This document shows positions 25,231 through 34,143 of a stretch of 36,890 nt of DNA, in pieces. Location: the NCBI GenBank assembly GCA_017960545.1, contig JAGCYZ010000032.1:1-36890 (forward strand), written 5' to 3'. The translations under genes and the position numbers were made by a program. Origin of the DNA: Bacteroidales bacterium (GTDB lineage Bacteria; Bacteroidota; Bacteroidia; Bacteroidales; UBA932). A model generated the notes under the pieces. The model searched no databases and was not told where the DNA came from. It was given only the letters and a program-made list of their open reading frames with translations. Position 1 is the first letter of the stretch. Each line of letters begins with the position of its first letter.

Positions 25231-27822
25231 TCAAATGACTTCCATATCAGCTTCTGGAAGCCATCCCTGCCTGCCGTCAGGCAATTCCACGTTCATCCAT
25301 TCCCCCACGGAATCCAGTATCCTGACCTTGGTCCCTGCGTGCAGGACGAACAGGTCTTTTGCCGAACCGCTGTCCGGGGAGCTCTTGACGGAAGTCACTG
25401 CCCTTGTAACAATGGCGTCAGTGGCGTTTATGTACTGGTTATACTGCATACGCGAAAAGGCGAAGCATAGCGCGCAAAGCAGCAGGGCTGCTATTCCGCC
25501 AAAGAAGCCCGCCTTGCGGCGCGCAGGCGTTCCGCCAAGCGCGAAAAGCAGCGACAGGCCAAGCGCGGCAGCCAGCAGCACCAGGAAAAGGACGGCCCAC
25601 ACATCCCTTGGGAAGATACGGGACAGGTTGCGGAACCACTGTGCCAGGAAGAATTCCGGCACGGTCTCTATGTTGTCCTGGATGAATTCCTCCGCATATT
25701 GGAGGTTATGCTTGATATCTGCGGAGGACGGATTAAGTTTCAGTGCACGCTCGTAGAAGAGAATGGCGTGCGCGTAGTCAGATGTCTTGAAATAAGCGTT
25801 GCCCAGGTTATAGTAAAGGTCAGCGGATTCAACCCCAAGGCTCTCTATCCCCTTCCAGGCCTGCAGGGCGTCGTCCCATCGGCCGTCAGAATAGGACGCG
25901 GTTCCGGCATTCCACAATGAGTCCGGATAACTGTCCTGCGCGCGGAGCGCGGCGCCGGGCAGCAGCAACAGCAGCCGGGCCGCCGCCGCGGCTCCGCCAG
26001 CCCTGGTCTTTCTGTTCACCTTCATAGCACTGTCAATTTCTGAAATAACCTCAAGGGATTTCTTGTAATGCTCGGACATCGCCTCGTGGCCGGAATCCGG
26101 AGAATAACGCGCGTACTCGCACGCATCCAGCAGGTCCGTAAACTCCTGCGCCGTCTGTGCGGGGGTGCCGCGGGAGCAGAGTTCGGCGCTGATGTTCTCC
26201 TTGGACATATCGGCAAGGTCCATATTGAGCTTGTCGCCCACAAAGCCCAGCAGGGCCTTGTGCAATTCCTCATAGAACGCCGTATAAAGGTTCTTGTCCA
26301 GGAATACGCCGGCCTGGGCGAGCTTCTTGCGGGCCATTGCCGTGGCCTTGCGGTTCTTGGTGAGGGCTACGTCCGCCCGTCGGGCGCCTATGCGCCTGAG
26401 CGCAATGAAAGCCGCCGCCCAAAGCAGCAACAGCGCCGCCGCAAGGGCCCAGAACGTCTTGCTAAAGGCGAATCCGCTTCCAGCGGAGTTGAACTTGGGC
26501 TTCTTTGTCACAATATAGCGGATGTCGCTGTCAAGGTTGCGTACATCCCTCCTGGAAACATTGTTTATGACTCCCGCGTTGGGGCTGTCGGTGTTGGTGC
26601 CGCGGGCTACGCTCAGCGGCATCACATCGGACTTCAGGGTGACGTACTTGCGGGTGTTGATGTCAAAGTAGCTGTACTCGACCGGACCTATCTCAAAATC
26701 ACCGGGGCTGCGGGGTATGAACGGATACTCGAAGACCTTAGCCCCCGGGGAATCGGAAATCTTTACGTCGTAAACCTCGAAATCCGGAGGGAACTGCACC
26801 TTGGGCGCTTCCAGCAGGTACACGTTGCCGCTTCCGGAAACGGTAACCTTGAGGGATCCGGCATCGTGCGCGTCCAGCGAGGCGGCGGACAGCGCCGTGT
26901 TCATCGTGAACGTTCCCACGCCGCCGCCGAAGGACGCCGGAGCGCCGGACGGGAGCGGTGTAACCTTGACTGTATATCCCTTGGAGTATATGCGTTTGCG
27001 CAGGGTGCGGTAATCGTCCTGGAAGAAACTGTCAAAGATGCTTCCTCCTCCTGTGGCTACGCGCACGTTCACCAGGCAAACCAGTTCGGCCGGCTCGATT
27101 TCCAGGTCTCCGCTCTGCTGCGGGATGATGGTCCAGGTGCGCAGGATGGCGGAATTGTAAAGGCTGCCGTTGTAGTTCTCACGGGTGAACTCAATGTTGG
27201 TGGGGGCCTGTATCTCCTGGCTCCAGAAGCCGTTGAATGACGGGAAGCGGGCATCTTCGAATCCGGCCACACTCACCCTCTGGTAAAGTTTCAGGGACAC
27301 GTTGATGGGCTCGCCCACGACTGCGGAAGTACGGCTGAGCGTCAGCCTGAGGAAGAGGTCGTCGTCAGATATGCTGCCGCTCTCCTGGGAAGAGCCTCCG
27401 GACGCTCCGGAAGAGCCCTGCGACCCGCCGCTCTGGGCGGAAACCACTTCTACTGTACCGCCGGAGGACGATATTTCTTTCCCGCCCACCTTTGCGGTGG
27501 CCGTGGGCAGCGTGAACCTGCCCTCCTTCTTTGGCATCAGCACATAGGTGAACGTGGTCTGTGAAGTGCGGGAGCGCTTGCCGTTGACAATGGTAACGCT
27601 GGTGGAAGAACCCCTCTGGGGGCCCCATACAAGTTGGAAGTCATCGCCGGGACTCCACTGGAAATCCGTGGGGGAATCCTCTCCCTCAATGACAAAAGTC
27701 ACGTTGAACTGCTCGCTGACCGCCACCAGATTGGGGGCGTCCACGCGGATGGATGTCTGGGCACGCAGCATAAAGGCCGCGGCCAGCAACATAATTATGG
27801 CTACCAACCGTTTCATTACCAA
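25231..27822 (-). CDS. BatD-BatE fusion protein
   Basis: One frame of 863 residues carries two proteins that are usually separate. Residues 1-599 are BatD: signal peptide (ends FMLRAQ), repeated beta-rich domains (SIRVDAPNLVAVSEQFNVTFVIEG...), a membrane segment at about 450-475 and a helical cytoplasmic tail. Residues 600-863 are BatE: a new Met600 followed by a second signal-like stretch (ARLLLLLPGAALRAQ), TPR repeats (ADLYYNLGNAYFKTSDYAHAILFYERALKLNPSSADIKHNL), two membrane segments, and an SH3-like end (AGTKVRILDSVGEWMNVELPDGRQGWLPEADMEVI). Bat proteins form a membrane complex with MoxR and are tied to aerotolerance and envelope stress in Bacteroidetes. BatE may also be made on its own from Met600. 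Confidence 0.88.
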   Translation of the reverse strand: MVMKRLVAIIMLLAAAFMLRAQTSIRVDAPNLVAVSEQFNVTFVIEGEDSPTDFQWSPGDDFQLVWGPQRGSSTSVTIVNGKRSRTSQTTFTYVLMPKKEGRFTLPTATAKVGGKEISSSGGTVEVVSAQSGGSQGSSGASGGSSQESGSISDDDLFLRLTLSRTSAVVGEPINVSLKLYQRVSVAGFEDARFPSFNGFWSQEIQAPTNIEFTRENYNGSLYNSAILRTWTIIPQQSGDLEIEPAELVCLVNVRVATGGGSIFDSFFQDDYRTLRKRIYSKGYTVKVTPLPSGAPASFGGGVGTFTMNTALSAASLDAHDAGSLKVTVSGSGNVYLLEAPKVQFPPDFEVYDVKISDSPGAKVFEYPFIPRSPGDFEIGPVEYSYFDINTRKYVTLKSDVMPLSVARGTNTDSPNAGVINNVSRRDVRNLDSDIRYIVTKKPKFNSAGSGFAFSKTFWALAAALLLLWAAAFIALRRIGARRADVALTKNRKATAMARKKLAQAGVFLDKNLYTAFYEELHKALLGFVGDKLNMDLADMSKENISAELCSRGTPAQTAQEFTDLLDACEYARYSPDSGHEAMSEHYKKSLEVISEIDSAMKVNRKTRAGGAAAAARLLLLLPGAALRAQDSYPDSLWNAGTASYSDGRWDDALQAWKGIESLGVESADLYYNLGNAYFKTSDYAHAILFYERALKLNPSSADIKHNLQYAEEFIQDNIETVPEFFLAQWFRNLSRIFPRDVWAVLFLVLLAAALGLSLLFALGGTPARRKAGFFGGIAALLLCALCFAFSRMQYNQYINATDAIVTRAVTSVKSSPDSGSAKDLFVLHAGTKVRILDSVGEWMNVELPDGRQGWLPEADMEVI

Positions 27823-28499
27823 TTCTTTTCTTTCTTATTAGGGTTAGCCTGGGCTTTTTCCTTGTTCACCTTGTCCTGGGTCTCTTTCTCCTTGGCCTGG
27901 ATGGCGTTCAGCATCTGCTGGGCCTGCTGAGGGGATATCTTCTGCTCGCGGGGCGGCTGCTGCTGTTGCTGCTGGTCCTGGTTCTGATCCTGCTGCTGTT
28001 GCTGCTGATCCTGGTTCTGGTCCTGATTCTGATCCTGGTCCTGGTTGTCCTGGCCTCCGCCGTCCTGCTGCTGGTCCTGAAGCTTCTTCTTGGCGTAGAT
28101 GTAATTCTCCTTTGCATCCAGGTCTCCGGGATTGCGCAGGAGGGCCTGCTTGAAGGCCTCGACCGCAGCCTGGTAGTTTTCTGCCTGAAGGGCCACGTCG
28201 CCTGCGTTGTAGAAGTAGTCAGCGGCGTTGGGATGGCTTGGGGCCACGTCCTTTATGGTTTCCAGCGCCTTGGCAGCGCCGGCGTAATCTTCCTGCCTGT
28301 ACAGGGAGGAGGCAAGGTTGTACTGCGCCGCTACGGAAAGCGAATCCTTGAGGGCCGCCTTGCGGTAGTCTATCTCGGCCTGACGGAAGTTGCCCCCGCG
28401 GAACTTGCGGTTGCCTTCCCTCACCTCCCTGCGGTCAACCTGCGCGTTTGCGCATACGGCCAGCAGTGCGGCTGCCAATATCAACAGTATCCTTCTCAT
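27816..28499 (-). CDS. batC: BatC, TPR protein with Gln/Asp-rich tail
   Basis: Protein of 227 residues with a signal peptide (ends AVCANAQ), TPR repeats (about 25-140; GNRKFRGGNFRQAEIDYRKAA, NAGDVALQAENYQAAVEAFKQALLRNPGDLDAKENY) and a low-complexity stretch of Gln, Asp and Asn (about 143-185) before a charged end. It overlaps batD/E by 7 bases and batB by 4. In the Bat system it is an exported partner of BatB and BatA. The DNA of the tail is a simple CTG/CTGRTC-type repeat prone to length change. Confidence 0.9.
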   Translation of the reverse strand: MRRILLILAAALLAVCANAQVDRREVREGNRKFRGGNFRQAEIDYRKAALKDSLSVAAQYNLASSLYRQEDYAGAAKALETIKDVAPSHPNAADYFYNAGDVALQAENYQAAVEAFKQALLRNPGDLDAKENYIYAKKKLQDQQQDGGGQDNQDQDQNQDQNQDQQQQQQDQNQDQQQQQQPPREQKISPQQAQQMLNAIQAKEKETQDKVNKEKAQANPNKKEKNW

Positions 28500-29497
28500 A
28501 CAAAAAGTTTTTTCCTGGGGCTCCTCTCCCCCAGCAGCATTTCCAGCATCAGGAATATCAGGGCAGCTGCAAAGAAGTACATGAACTGCTCGTTGTATTC
28601 CTCAAAAACTATAGAGTTGAAGCGTTCGTCCTCCATCTTGCGGATGTCTTCCACAATGGGGTTCAGACCGAACTCTTCGTTGCCTGCGTGCACATACGCC
28701 CCGCCTCCCGCACCGGCAATCCTGCGGAGGGTCTCCTCGTCCAGGCGGGTCACCACTATGTTGCCCTCCGAATCCCGGAGCAGGTCCCCGCCGTACGGGA
28801 TTGGCTGGCCTTGGGTGGAACCTACGCCAATGGTGTAAACCTTTATTCCCTGCTCGGCTGCAAGGGCCGCCTGTTCAACGGGGTCGTCCTCGTGGTTCTC
28901 GCCGTCCGTAATCACTATGATTGCGCGGCTCTTCTCGCTCTGGGCGCTGAAACTGCGGATGGCGGTATTGATGGCATCCCCTATCGCGGTGCCCTGGACC
29001 GGCACGGAGCGGTTGTCCACGGAAGAAAGGAACATTTTTGCCGATATGTAGTCAGACGTTATGGGCAGCTGGACAAACGAAGTCCCGGCAAACACTATAA
29101 GTCCTATCCTGTCTTCCTGCAGGCCGTCCACAAGCCTTGTTATGGCAAGCTTCGCCCTGTCCAGGCGGCTGGGGGAATAGTCTTCCGCCAGCATTGAGTT
29201 GGAGACGTCAAGGCATATCATAATTTCCGCTCCTGCGGATTCGTGCTCGCGAATGGTGGCGCCTATCATAGGGCGCGACAGTCCCACTGCAAAGCAGGCG
29301 AAGGCTATTGCCAGCAGGATGCAGCGCAGCCAGCCCTTGACGGCTGAGTAGCGCGGCATCAGCTCCCTGACCAGAGCCTCGTCCCCGAATTCCCTCAAGG
29401 TCCTGCGCCGCCTGTAGCGCATTATGCCATAGCCCGCCAGGATGACGGGAACAAGCAGCAGGAGCCACAGGAAGTGTATGTTTCCAAAATAAATCAC
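28496..29497 (-). CDS. batB: BatB, von Willebrand factor A membrane protein
   Basis: Membrane protein with vWA domain (333 residues). The GTG at 29497 is chosen as start: it overlaps the batA stop (GTGA) and gives (M)IYFGNIHFLWLLLLVPVILAGY, the normal BatB N-terminal membrane helix; a longer frame to 29557 would add 20 residues inside batA that have no family likeness. The MIDAS motif DVSNS is in MICLDVSNSMLAED, followed by TSD and ITDGEN. Membrane segments are near the N-terminus (two) and at the C-terminus (FMYFFAAALIFLMLEMLL). Confidence 0.92.
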   Translation of the reverse strand: MIYFGNIHFLWLLLLVPVILAGYGIMRYRRRRTLREFGDEALVRELMPRYSAVKGWLRCILLAIAFACFAVGLSRPMIGATIREHESAGAEIMICLDVSNSMLAEDYSPSRLDRAKLAITRLVDGLQEDRIGLIVFAGTSFVQLPITSDYISAKMFLSSVDNRSVPVQGTAIGDAINTAIRSFSAQSEKSRAIIVITDGENHEDDPVEQAALAAEQGIKVYTIGVGSTQGQPIPYGGDLLRDSEGNIVVTRLDEETLRRIAGAGGGAYVHAGNEEFGLNPIVEDIRKMEDERFNSIVFEEYNEQFMYFFAAALIFLMLEMLLGERSPRKKLFV

Positions 29498-30477
29498 GGC
29501 AGTTTCTTGAACAGGAATCTCAATACAAGTTCCAGGAGCAGCAGGGCAAGCGCCCACAGCGCGTACTTCAGGAACAGTTCTTTATATACTGGGAAATTGT
29601 CCACGGTGACCCGTGTCTTTTCCATCTTGTTAATCTCTGAATAAATCTCCGCCAGCTTGGTATTGTCCGTGGCTCGGAAATACCGTCCGCCGGTTATGGA
29701 GGCTATGCTGCGGAGCAGGTCTTCGTCCAGCTGGACGGGCAGGTTCTGCATCTCTATGCCCCAGGGGGTCATCACCGGGTAAGGAGCGTTACCGTTGGCA
29801 CCCACTCCAATTGTGTAAACCCTGACACCGTAAGTGGACGCAATCTCCGCCGCGGTCTCCGGGGCGATCTCGCCGCTGTTGTTCTCACCGTCGGTAAGAA
29901 GGATCACGACGCGGCTCTTGGCATCGGAGTCCGTAAGGCGGGCCACCGCCGTGGCTAGGCCGTTGCCAATTGCGGTGCCGTCGTCTATCAGGCCGGTCTG
30001 AAGTTCCTTCATAAGGTTGATGAGCGTGGCGCGGTCCGTGGTGAGCGGGCACTGGGTGTAGCTCTCTCCCGCGAACACCACTATTCCCATACGGTCCGAA
30101 GGCCTCTGCGCTATGAACTCCATCGCTATGTCCTTGGCCGCGTTGATGCGGTCAGGCTCAAAGTCGCGCGCAAGCATACTGGTGGAGACGTCCATCGCCA
30201 GCACGATGTCAATTCCTTCCGTATCCACCCTTTCCGACTGCGATGACGAGCGCGGGCGCGCTATGCACACCACCAGAAGGCACATCGCGGCAAGGCGCAG
30301 GAGCTCCGGCAGGTGGCGCAGCACCTCCAAAGGGGTGCGCCCGCCGCTCTGCCACTGCTTCCCGGAAGCCACGTTCAGGCTGGTGCGCCTTCCCGTGAGC
30401 TCGCGGAACAGGTAGAGCATCCCCAGCAACGCCGGGACAATCATCAGCCAAAGCAACTTGGGATACTCGAAAAACAT
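29494..30477 (-). CDS. batA: BatA, von Willebrand factor A membrane protein
   Basis: Protein of 327 residues, paralogue of BatB. N-terminal membrane helix (LLWLMIVPALLGMLYLF), a second at about 55-75, then the vWA domain with MIDAS residues DVSTS in VLAMDVSTSMLARD, the threonine of CPLTTD, and LLTDGENNSGE; a C-terminal membrane helix closes. It starts within the stop of the upstream gene (TGATG) and overlaps batB, so it is translationally coupled on both sides. Confidence 0.93.
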   Translation of the reverse strand: MFFEYPKLLWLMIVPALLGMLYLFRELTGRRTSLNVASGKQWQSGGRTPLEVLRHLPELLRLAAMCLLVVCIARPRSSSQSERVDTEGIDIVLAMDVSTSMLARDFEPDRINAAKDIAMEFIAQRPSDRMGIVVFAGESYTQCPLTTDRATLINLMKELQTGLIDDGTAIGNGLATAVARLTDSDAKSRVVILLTDGENNSGEIAPETAAEIASTYGVRVYTIGVGANGNAPYPVMTPWGIEMQNLPVQLDEDLLRSIASITGGRYFRATDNTKLAEIYSEINKMEKTRVTVDNFPVYKELFLKYALWALALLLLELVLRFLFKKLP

Positions 30478-31430
30478 CAGGCGGCCTCCTCCTCTTCTTT
30501 CTGCTCACCTTCCAACTGTGTCTGGTAGGTGGACGTTACAAATTTAACTGCCGAAGGCACGGCCGCGGCATTCTGCTGCTCCGTGGCGGAGAACTTGGCG
30601 AATTTCACGAAGTCCGCGGTCTCGAACAGTTCCTTGGTCTCGGCAAAGAGGTCATCGGGGACGCGACCGTCAAGGGCTTCGAAAATCTCGGCCGTGGTCA
30701 TCTCCTCGGCATTTATGCCAAAGACGTTCTCAATATATGTGCGCAGCGTATCCGTTATGCCGGAATACAGCGTTTTCTGCTTGTCAGGCGCCCAGTATTT
30801 GTCTCCGCGCAGGCGGTCAAGGTCTCTCAGGGCCACAATGTAAGGAGGATCGCGGCGGACTTCCGTCACGGTCCTGGTGCGGCGGGACATTATTATCAGG
30901 CAGCCGATCACTATAGCCAGCAATGCCAGAAGATGGATGCCTATGATATAAGGCAGGATTTCCGCAAAGGTCAGAGGATATTTTATCTGGCCTTTGATGT
31001 CGTGTATCTGGAAAGTGGCGGTATCTATGGGGATGGTCTTGGCCTCGAACTCCATACCGTCGAACAGAAGGGTGTCCAGCTGGGAGCCCGCCGTGCGCTG
31101 CACGGCAATGTCCGGCAGCTGGTAATGGCCTTCCTCGAACGGTGCCACTACAACGGACGCACGCAGGTTGAACTTCATATCAGCGTCCCTGCCCGTAACC
31201 TTGAGAGTGTCTATGCGCCAGTTCCTTACCAGGGTGAGAGTGTCAGTGAAGGCACGGGTGTAATCCTGGAAGGCCAGGGTGGTGCCGGCGGCCACGCCGT
31301 TGATCTCCACTCCGTATTCAAGCTGGTCCGCTATCAGGATGGAATCCCTCTGCTGGAGCTGCTTGAGGTAGCTCTGGCCGGATGGGATGATTCCCGCCGC
31401 CAATACGTATATGGCTAACAACAGTCTCAT
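30477..31430 (-). CDS. Bat-operon membrane protein of unknown function
   Basis: Protein of 317 residues with a signal peptide (about 1-19), a periplasmic beta-rich domain (about 25-150), one membrane helix (about 157-180: ILPYIIGIHLLALLAIVIGCLIIM) and a cytoplasmic helical domain (about 195-290) with RLRGDKYWAPDKQKTLYSGITDTLRTYIENVFG. The cytoplasmic part resembles that of BatD and DUF4381-type proteins that sit between DUF58 and vWA genes in similar operons. It overlaps DUF58 (ATGA) and batA (TGATG). It probably joins the Bat complex. Confidence 0.75.
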   Translation of the reverse strand: MRLLLAIYVLAAGIIPSGQSYLKQLQQRDSILIADQLEYGVEINGVAAGTTLAFQDYTRAFTDTLTLVRNWRIDTLKVTGRDADMKFNLRASVVVAPFEEGHYQLPDIAVQRTAGSQLDTLLFDGMEFEAKTIPIDTATFQIHDIKGQIKYPLTFAEILPYIIGIHLLALLAIVIGCLIIMSRRTRTVTEVRRDPPYIVALRDLDRLRGDKYWAPDKQKTLYSGITDTLRTYIENVFGINAEEMTTAEIFEALDGRVPDDLFAETKELFETADFVKFAKFSATEQQNAAAVPSAVKFVTSTYQTQLEGEQKEEEEAA

Positions 31431-32329
31431 TTCTTGCTGAACAGGGTCATAAGGCCCTTAACATAGTCATCGTTGGTTGCAATGTCCACTGAGTCAACCT
31501 TGTAGCGGTTGAACATCTTCTTCTCTTTTTCCGCCACCGTCCTGTACCAGTCCTCGTACGCGGCGCGCATACGCTTGCTGGAGGTGTTCACCCAGGTACC
31601 GGTTCCGGTTTCCAGGTCGTGTACGTACACAAGGCCAAGGTCCGGGATGCTCTGCTCCCGGGGGTCGTGTACCTTGATCACGGAAAGGTCGTGGCGGTTC
31701 ACGGCAACCTTGAGGGCGTCTTCGTAGCGAGGGTTGCCCTGGTCGTCGGCATCCATCATATCGCTAAGCACAAAGGCCGTGCATTTCTTCTTGATGGCGT
31801 TGGTCAGGTAGCGGAGCGCCTCTCCGATATCAGTGCCGCGGGAGGCGGGTTCAAGGTCTATGATCTCCCTGATGATGTGGAGCAGGTGGCTTCGGCCCTT
31901 TCCCGGAGGGATGAACTTCTCCACGCGGTCGCTGAAGAAGAGGGCGCCCACCTTGTCGTTGTTGAGTATGGCGCTGAAGCTGAGCACGGCGGCAATCTCC
32001 GCCAGCAGCTCCCTCTTGGTGCGCGACGCGGTCCCGAAGAATCCGGATCCGCTGACGTCCACCAGCAGCACCACCGTCAGCTCGCGCTCCTCCTCGAACA
32101 CCTTCACATAAGGGGTGCGCAGGCGCGCGGTGACGTTCCAGTCCATAGAGCGCACGTCGTCTCCCCACTGGTACTCGCGCACCTCGCTGAAAGCCATACC
32201 GCGTCCCTTGAACGCAGAATGGTATTCTCCGGCGAAAATCTGGTGCGAGAGAGCCCGCGTCTTGATCTCTATCTTGCGGACTTTCTTCAGCAGGTCTGCA
32301 GCGCTTGTGCTATGGGACGATAACTGCAT
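31427..32329 (-). CDS. DUF58 domain protein
   Basis: Protein of 300 residues of the vWA-like DUF58 family that accompanies MoxR ATPases. The family signature GRGMAFSEVREYQWGDDVRSMDWNVTARL is present near residue 45-75, and a MIDAS-like DVSGSG at about 108. It lacks membrane segments. The start overlaps the moxR end by 20 bases. It probably is a client or adaptor of MoxR in assembly of the Bat complex (inference from family). Confidence 0.93.
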   Translation of the reverse strand: MQLSSHSTSAADLLKKVRKIEIKTRALSHQIFAGEYHSAFKGRGMAFSEVREYQWGDDVRSMDWNVTARLRTPYVKVFEEERELTVVLLVDVSGSGFFGTASRTKRELLAEIAAVLSFSAILNNDKVGALFFSDRVEKFIPPGKGRSHLLHIIREIIDLEPASRGTDIGEALRYLTNAIKKKCTAFVLSDMMDADDQGNPRYEDALKVAVNRHDLSVIKVHDPREQSIPDLGLVYVHDLETGTGTWVNTSSKRMRAAYEDWYRTVAEKEKKMFNRYKVDSVDIATNDDYVKGLMTLFSKK

Positions 32330-33302
32330 TGATCACTTGCTCGATGATGTCTTCGGACTTGACATTTTCTGCCTCCGCCTCGTAGCTGAGGCCGATACGG
32401 TGGCGCAGGACCTCGTTGCAGACGGCCCTGACGTCCTCCGGGATGACGTAGCCGCGCCTCTTGATGAAGGCGTACGCCTTGGCGGCCATGCTCAGCGAGA
32501 TGCTGGCACGCGGCGATGCGCCAAAGGAAATGAGGCCTTTGAGGTTCTTGAGGCCGTATTCCTCCGGAGTGCGGGTTGCGTAAACGATATCCACAATATA
32601 ACGCTCAATCTTCTCATCCATATAAACGTCGCGGACAACCTCGCGCGCCCGGACAATGTCCTGGGGGTTGATTACGGGCTCGGCCTTGGGGAAGGTCCCG
32701 GAATTGTTCATACGGACAATCAGCCTCTCCTCCTCTTTCTTTGGATAGCCCACGATAACCTTGAGCATGAAACGGTCCACCTGGGCCTCGGGCAGAGGAT
32801 AGGTTCCTTCCTGCTCTATAGGGTTCTGGGTGGCCATTACCAGGAAAGGCTCGGGGAGCTTGTAAGTCTTGTCTCCAAGGGTTACCTGGCGCTCCTGCAT
32901 AGCTTCCAGCAGGGCGGACTGGACCTTGGCCGGGGAACGGTTGATTTCATCCGCCAGGACGAAGTTTGCAAAGACGGGACCTTTGTGAACCTCGAAAGCC
33001 TCGTTCTTCTGGGAGTAGATCAGGGTTCCCAGCAGGTCCGCCGGCAGGAGGTCCGGAGTAAACTGGATTCGGCTGAACTTGGCGTTGACCGCCTGGGACA
33101 AAGTATTGATAGCCAGGGTTTTTGCCAAGCCCGGAACGCCCTCCAGGAGGATGTGGCCGTTGGCCAGGAGGCCAATGAGCAGGTTCTCCACCAGATGCTT
33201 CTGGCCCACTATCACCTTTCCCATCTGCATTGTGAGCAGATCCACAAAGGCGCTCTCCCTCTGAATGCGCTCGTTGAGTTCTTGGATGTTGATATTTTCC
33301 AT
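32310..33302 (-). CDS. MoxR-type AAA+ ATPase
   Basis: Chaperone-like ATPase of 330 residues. Walker A is GVPGLAKT, Walker B VLADEINRSPAK, followed by sensor motif ATQNPIEQEGTYPLPEAQVDRF, which marks the MoxR family. It heads the moxR-DUF58-bat operon on the minus strand. No clear TAnnTTTG promoter was seen in the 25 bases to truA, so the operon promoter might lie within truA or be divergent from the consensus. Confidence 0.95.
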   Translation of the reverse strand: MENINIQELNERIQRESAFVDLLTMQMGKVIVGQKHLVENLLIGLLANGHILLEGVPGLAKTLAINTLSQAVNAKFSRIQFTPDLLPADLLGTLIYSQKNEAFEVHKGPVFANFVLADEINRSPAKVQSALLEAMQERQVTLGDKTYKLPEPFLVMATQNPIEQEGTYPLPEAQVDRFMLKVIVGYPKKEEERLIVRMNNSGTFPKAEPVINPQDIVRAREVVRDVYMDEKIERYIVDIVYATRTPEEYGLKNLKGLISFGASPRASISLSMAAKAYAFIKRRGYVIPEDVRAVCNEVLRHRIGLSYEAEAENVKSEDIIEQVINAVIVP

Positions 33303-33320
33303 TATATTTTAATAATTTTG
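33289..33320 (+). promoter_or_regulatory. Promoter for truA
   Basis: TTG (33289-33291), 21 bases, TAATTTTG (33313-33320). The ATG at 33328 follows only 7 bases after the -7 element, so the mRNA would be leaderless or nearly so. Confidence 0.55.
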
Positions 33321-33327
33321 CATTCGT

Positions 33328-34143
33328 ATGCGTTATTCCATAACCCTTTGCTATGACGGCTCGTCCTTTTTCGGCTGGCAGACCCAGCCGGGGGTCCCTA
33401 CCGTCCAGGGCACCCTGGAAGATGCCCTTGGAAAACTGCTCCGCGCTCCAGTGAGCGTTACCGGAGCGGGAAGGACTGACACCGCCGTGAACGCCATAGG
33501 CTACATTGCCCATTTTGACGCCCAGGAGGGCCTGGATACGGAGGCATTGGGCTACAAATTAAATGCCATCCTACCCCCTTCCATAGTGGTTCTGAAGCTG
33601 TCGGAAACCTCTGCGGAATTCCACTCCAGATTTGACGCTACAACCCGCAAATATACATATTTTTTGCATCGTAGAAAAGACCCGTTCGCCGGGCGCTATT
33701 CATTCCAGTGCACATATTCCCTTGACCTGGAAGCAATGGAAAAAGCCGCCTCAATGCTGCTTGGAACCCACGACTTCCGCTGCTTTCAGAAAACCGGCAC
33801 GGACGTAAAGACCTCAATATGCACGGTGACCGAGGCCGGATGGCATTCCTACGCCCCGGTCCACTGCTCTGTGATGGACTTCCCTGCCGGGCAGGGAGAT
33901 TATCTTTATTTCAGGATCTGCGCCGACAGGTTCCTGCGCAACATGGTCCGCGCCGTTGTGGGATCCCTGATTGACGTGGGCCGCGGAAAGATGACCCTTG
34001 AGGACTTTGGCGCACTTATCCTTCCCCCGGATACAAACGGGCGTCCCGGAGACGGACGCCTCCCATCGCGCAGCGATGCGGGCGAGTCCGTTCCGGGACA
34101 CGCGCTGTTCCTTTCCGGGATTACTTACCCTGACCCAGAATAG
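33328..34143 (+). CDS. truA: tRNA pseudouridine synthase A
   Basis: Makes pseudouridine at positions 38-40 of tRNA. The 271 residues begin MRYSITLCYDGSSFFGWQTQPGVPTVQGTLE, with the catalytic Asp in GAGRTDTAVNA and the conserved RNMVRAVVGSLIDVGRGK near residue 205-225. Length is normal. Its last 23 bases overlap the convergent GH97 gene. The region coding for DTNGRPGDGRLPSRSDAGE near the end is slightly longer than in typical TruA. Confidence 0.95.
   Translation: MRYSITLCYDGSSFFGWQTQPGVPTVQGTLEDALGKLLRAPVSVTGAGRTDTAVNAIGYIAHFDAQEGLDTEALGYKLNAILPPSIVVLKLSETSAEFHSRFDATTRKYTYFLHRRKDPFAGRYSFQCTYSLDLEAMEKAASMLLGTHDFRCFQKTGTDVKTSICTVTEAGWHSYAPVHCSVMDFPAGQGDYLYFRICADRFLRNMVRAVVGSLIDVGRGKMTLEDFGALILPPDTNGRPGDGRLPSRSDAGESVPGHALFLSGITYPDPE

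Noticed and set aside
26068-27240. 390-codon plus-strand frame opposite batD/E
   Set aside because: A shadow of a GC-rich gene on the other strand; no start context or family features, and batD/E is well supported.
28496-29557. Longer BatB start at 29557
   Set aside because: The added residues (MGACPAAPGTCIEIPVQETA) lie wholly in batA and lack family likeness; the GTG at 29497 overlaps the batA stop in the pattern seen at the other gene joints.
32115-33356. 413-codon plus-strand frame opposite moxR and DUF58
   Set aside because: Antisense shadow of two well-supported genes; Leu/Val/Asp-rich composition typical of such shadows.
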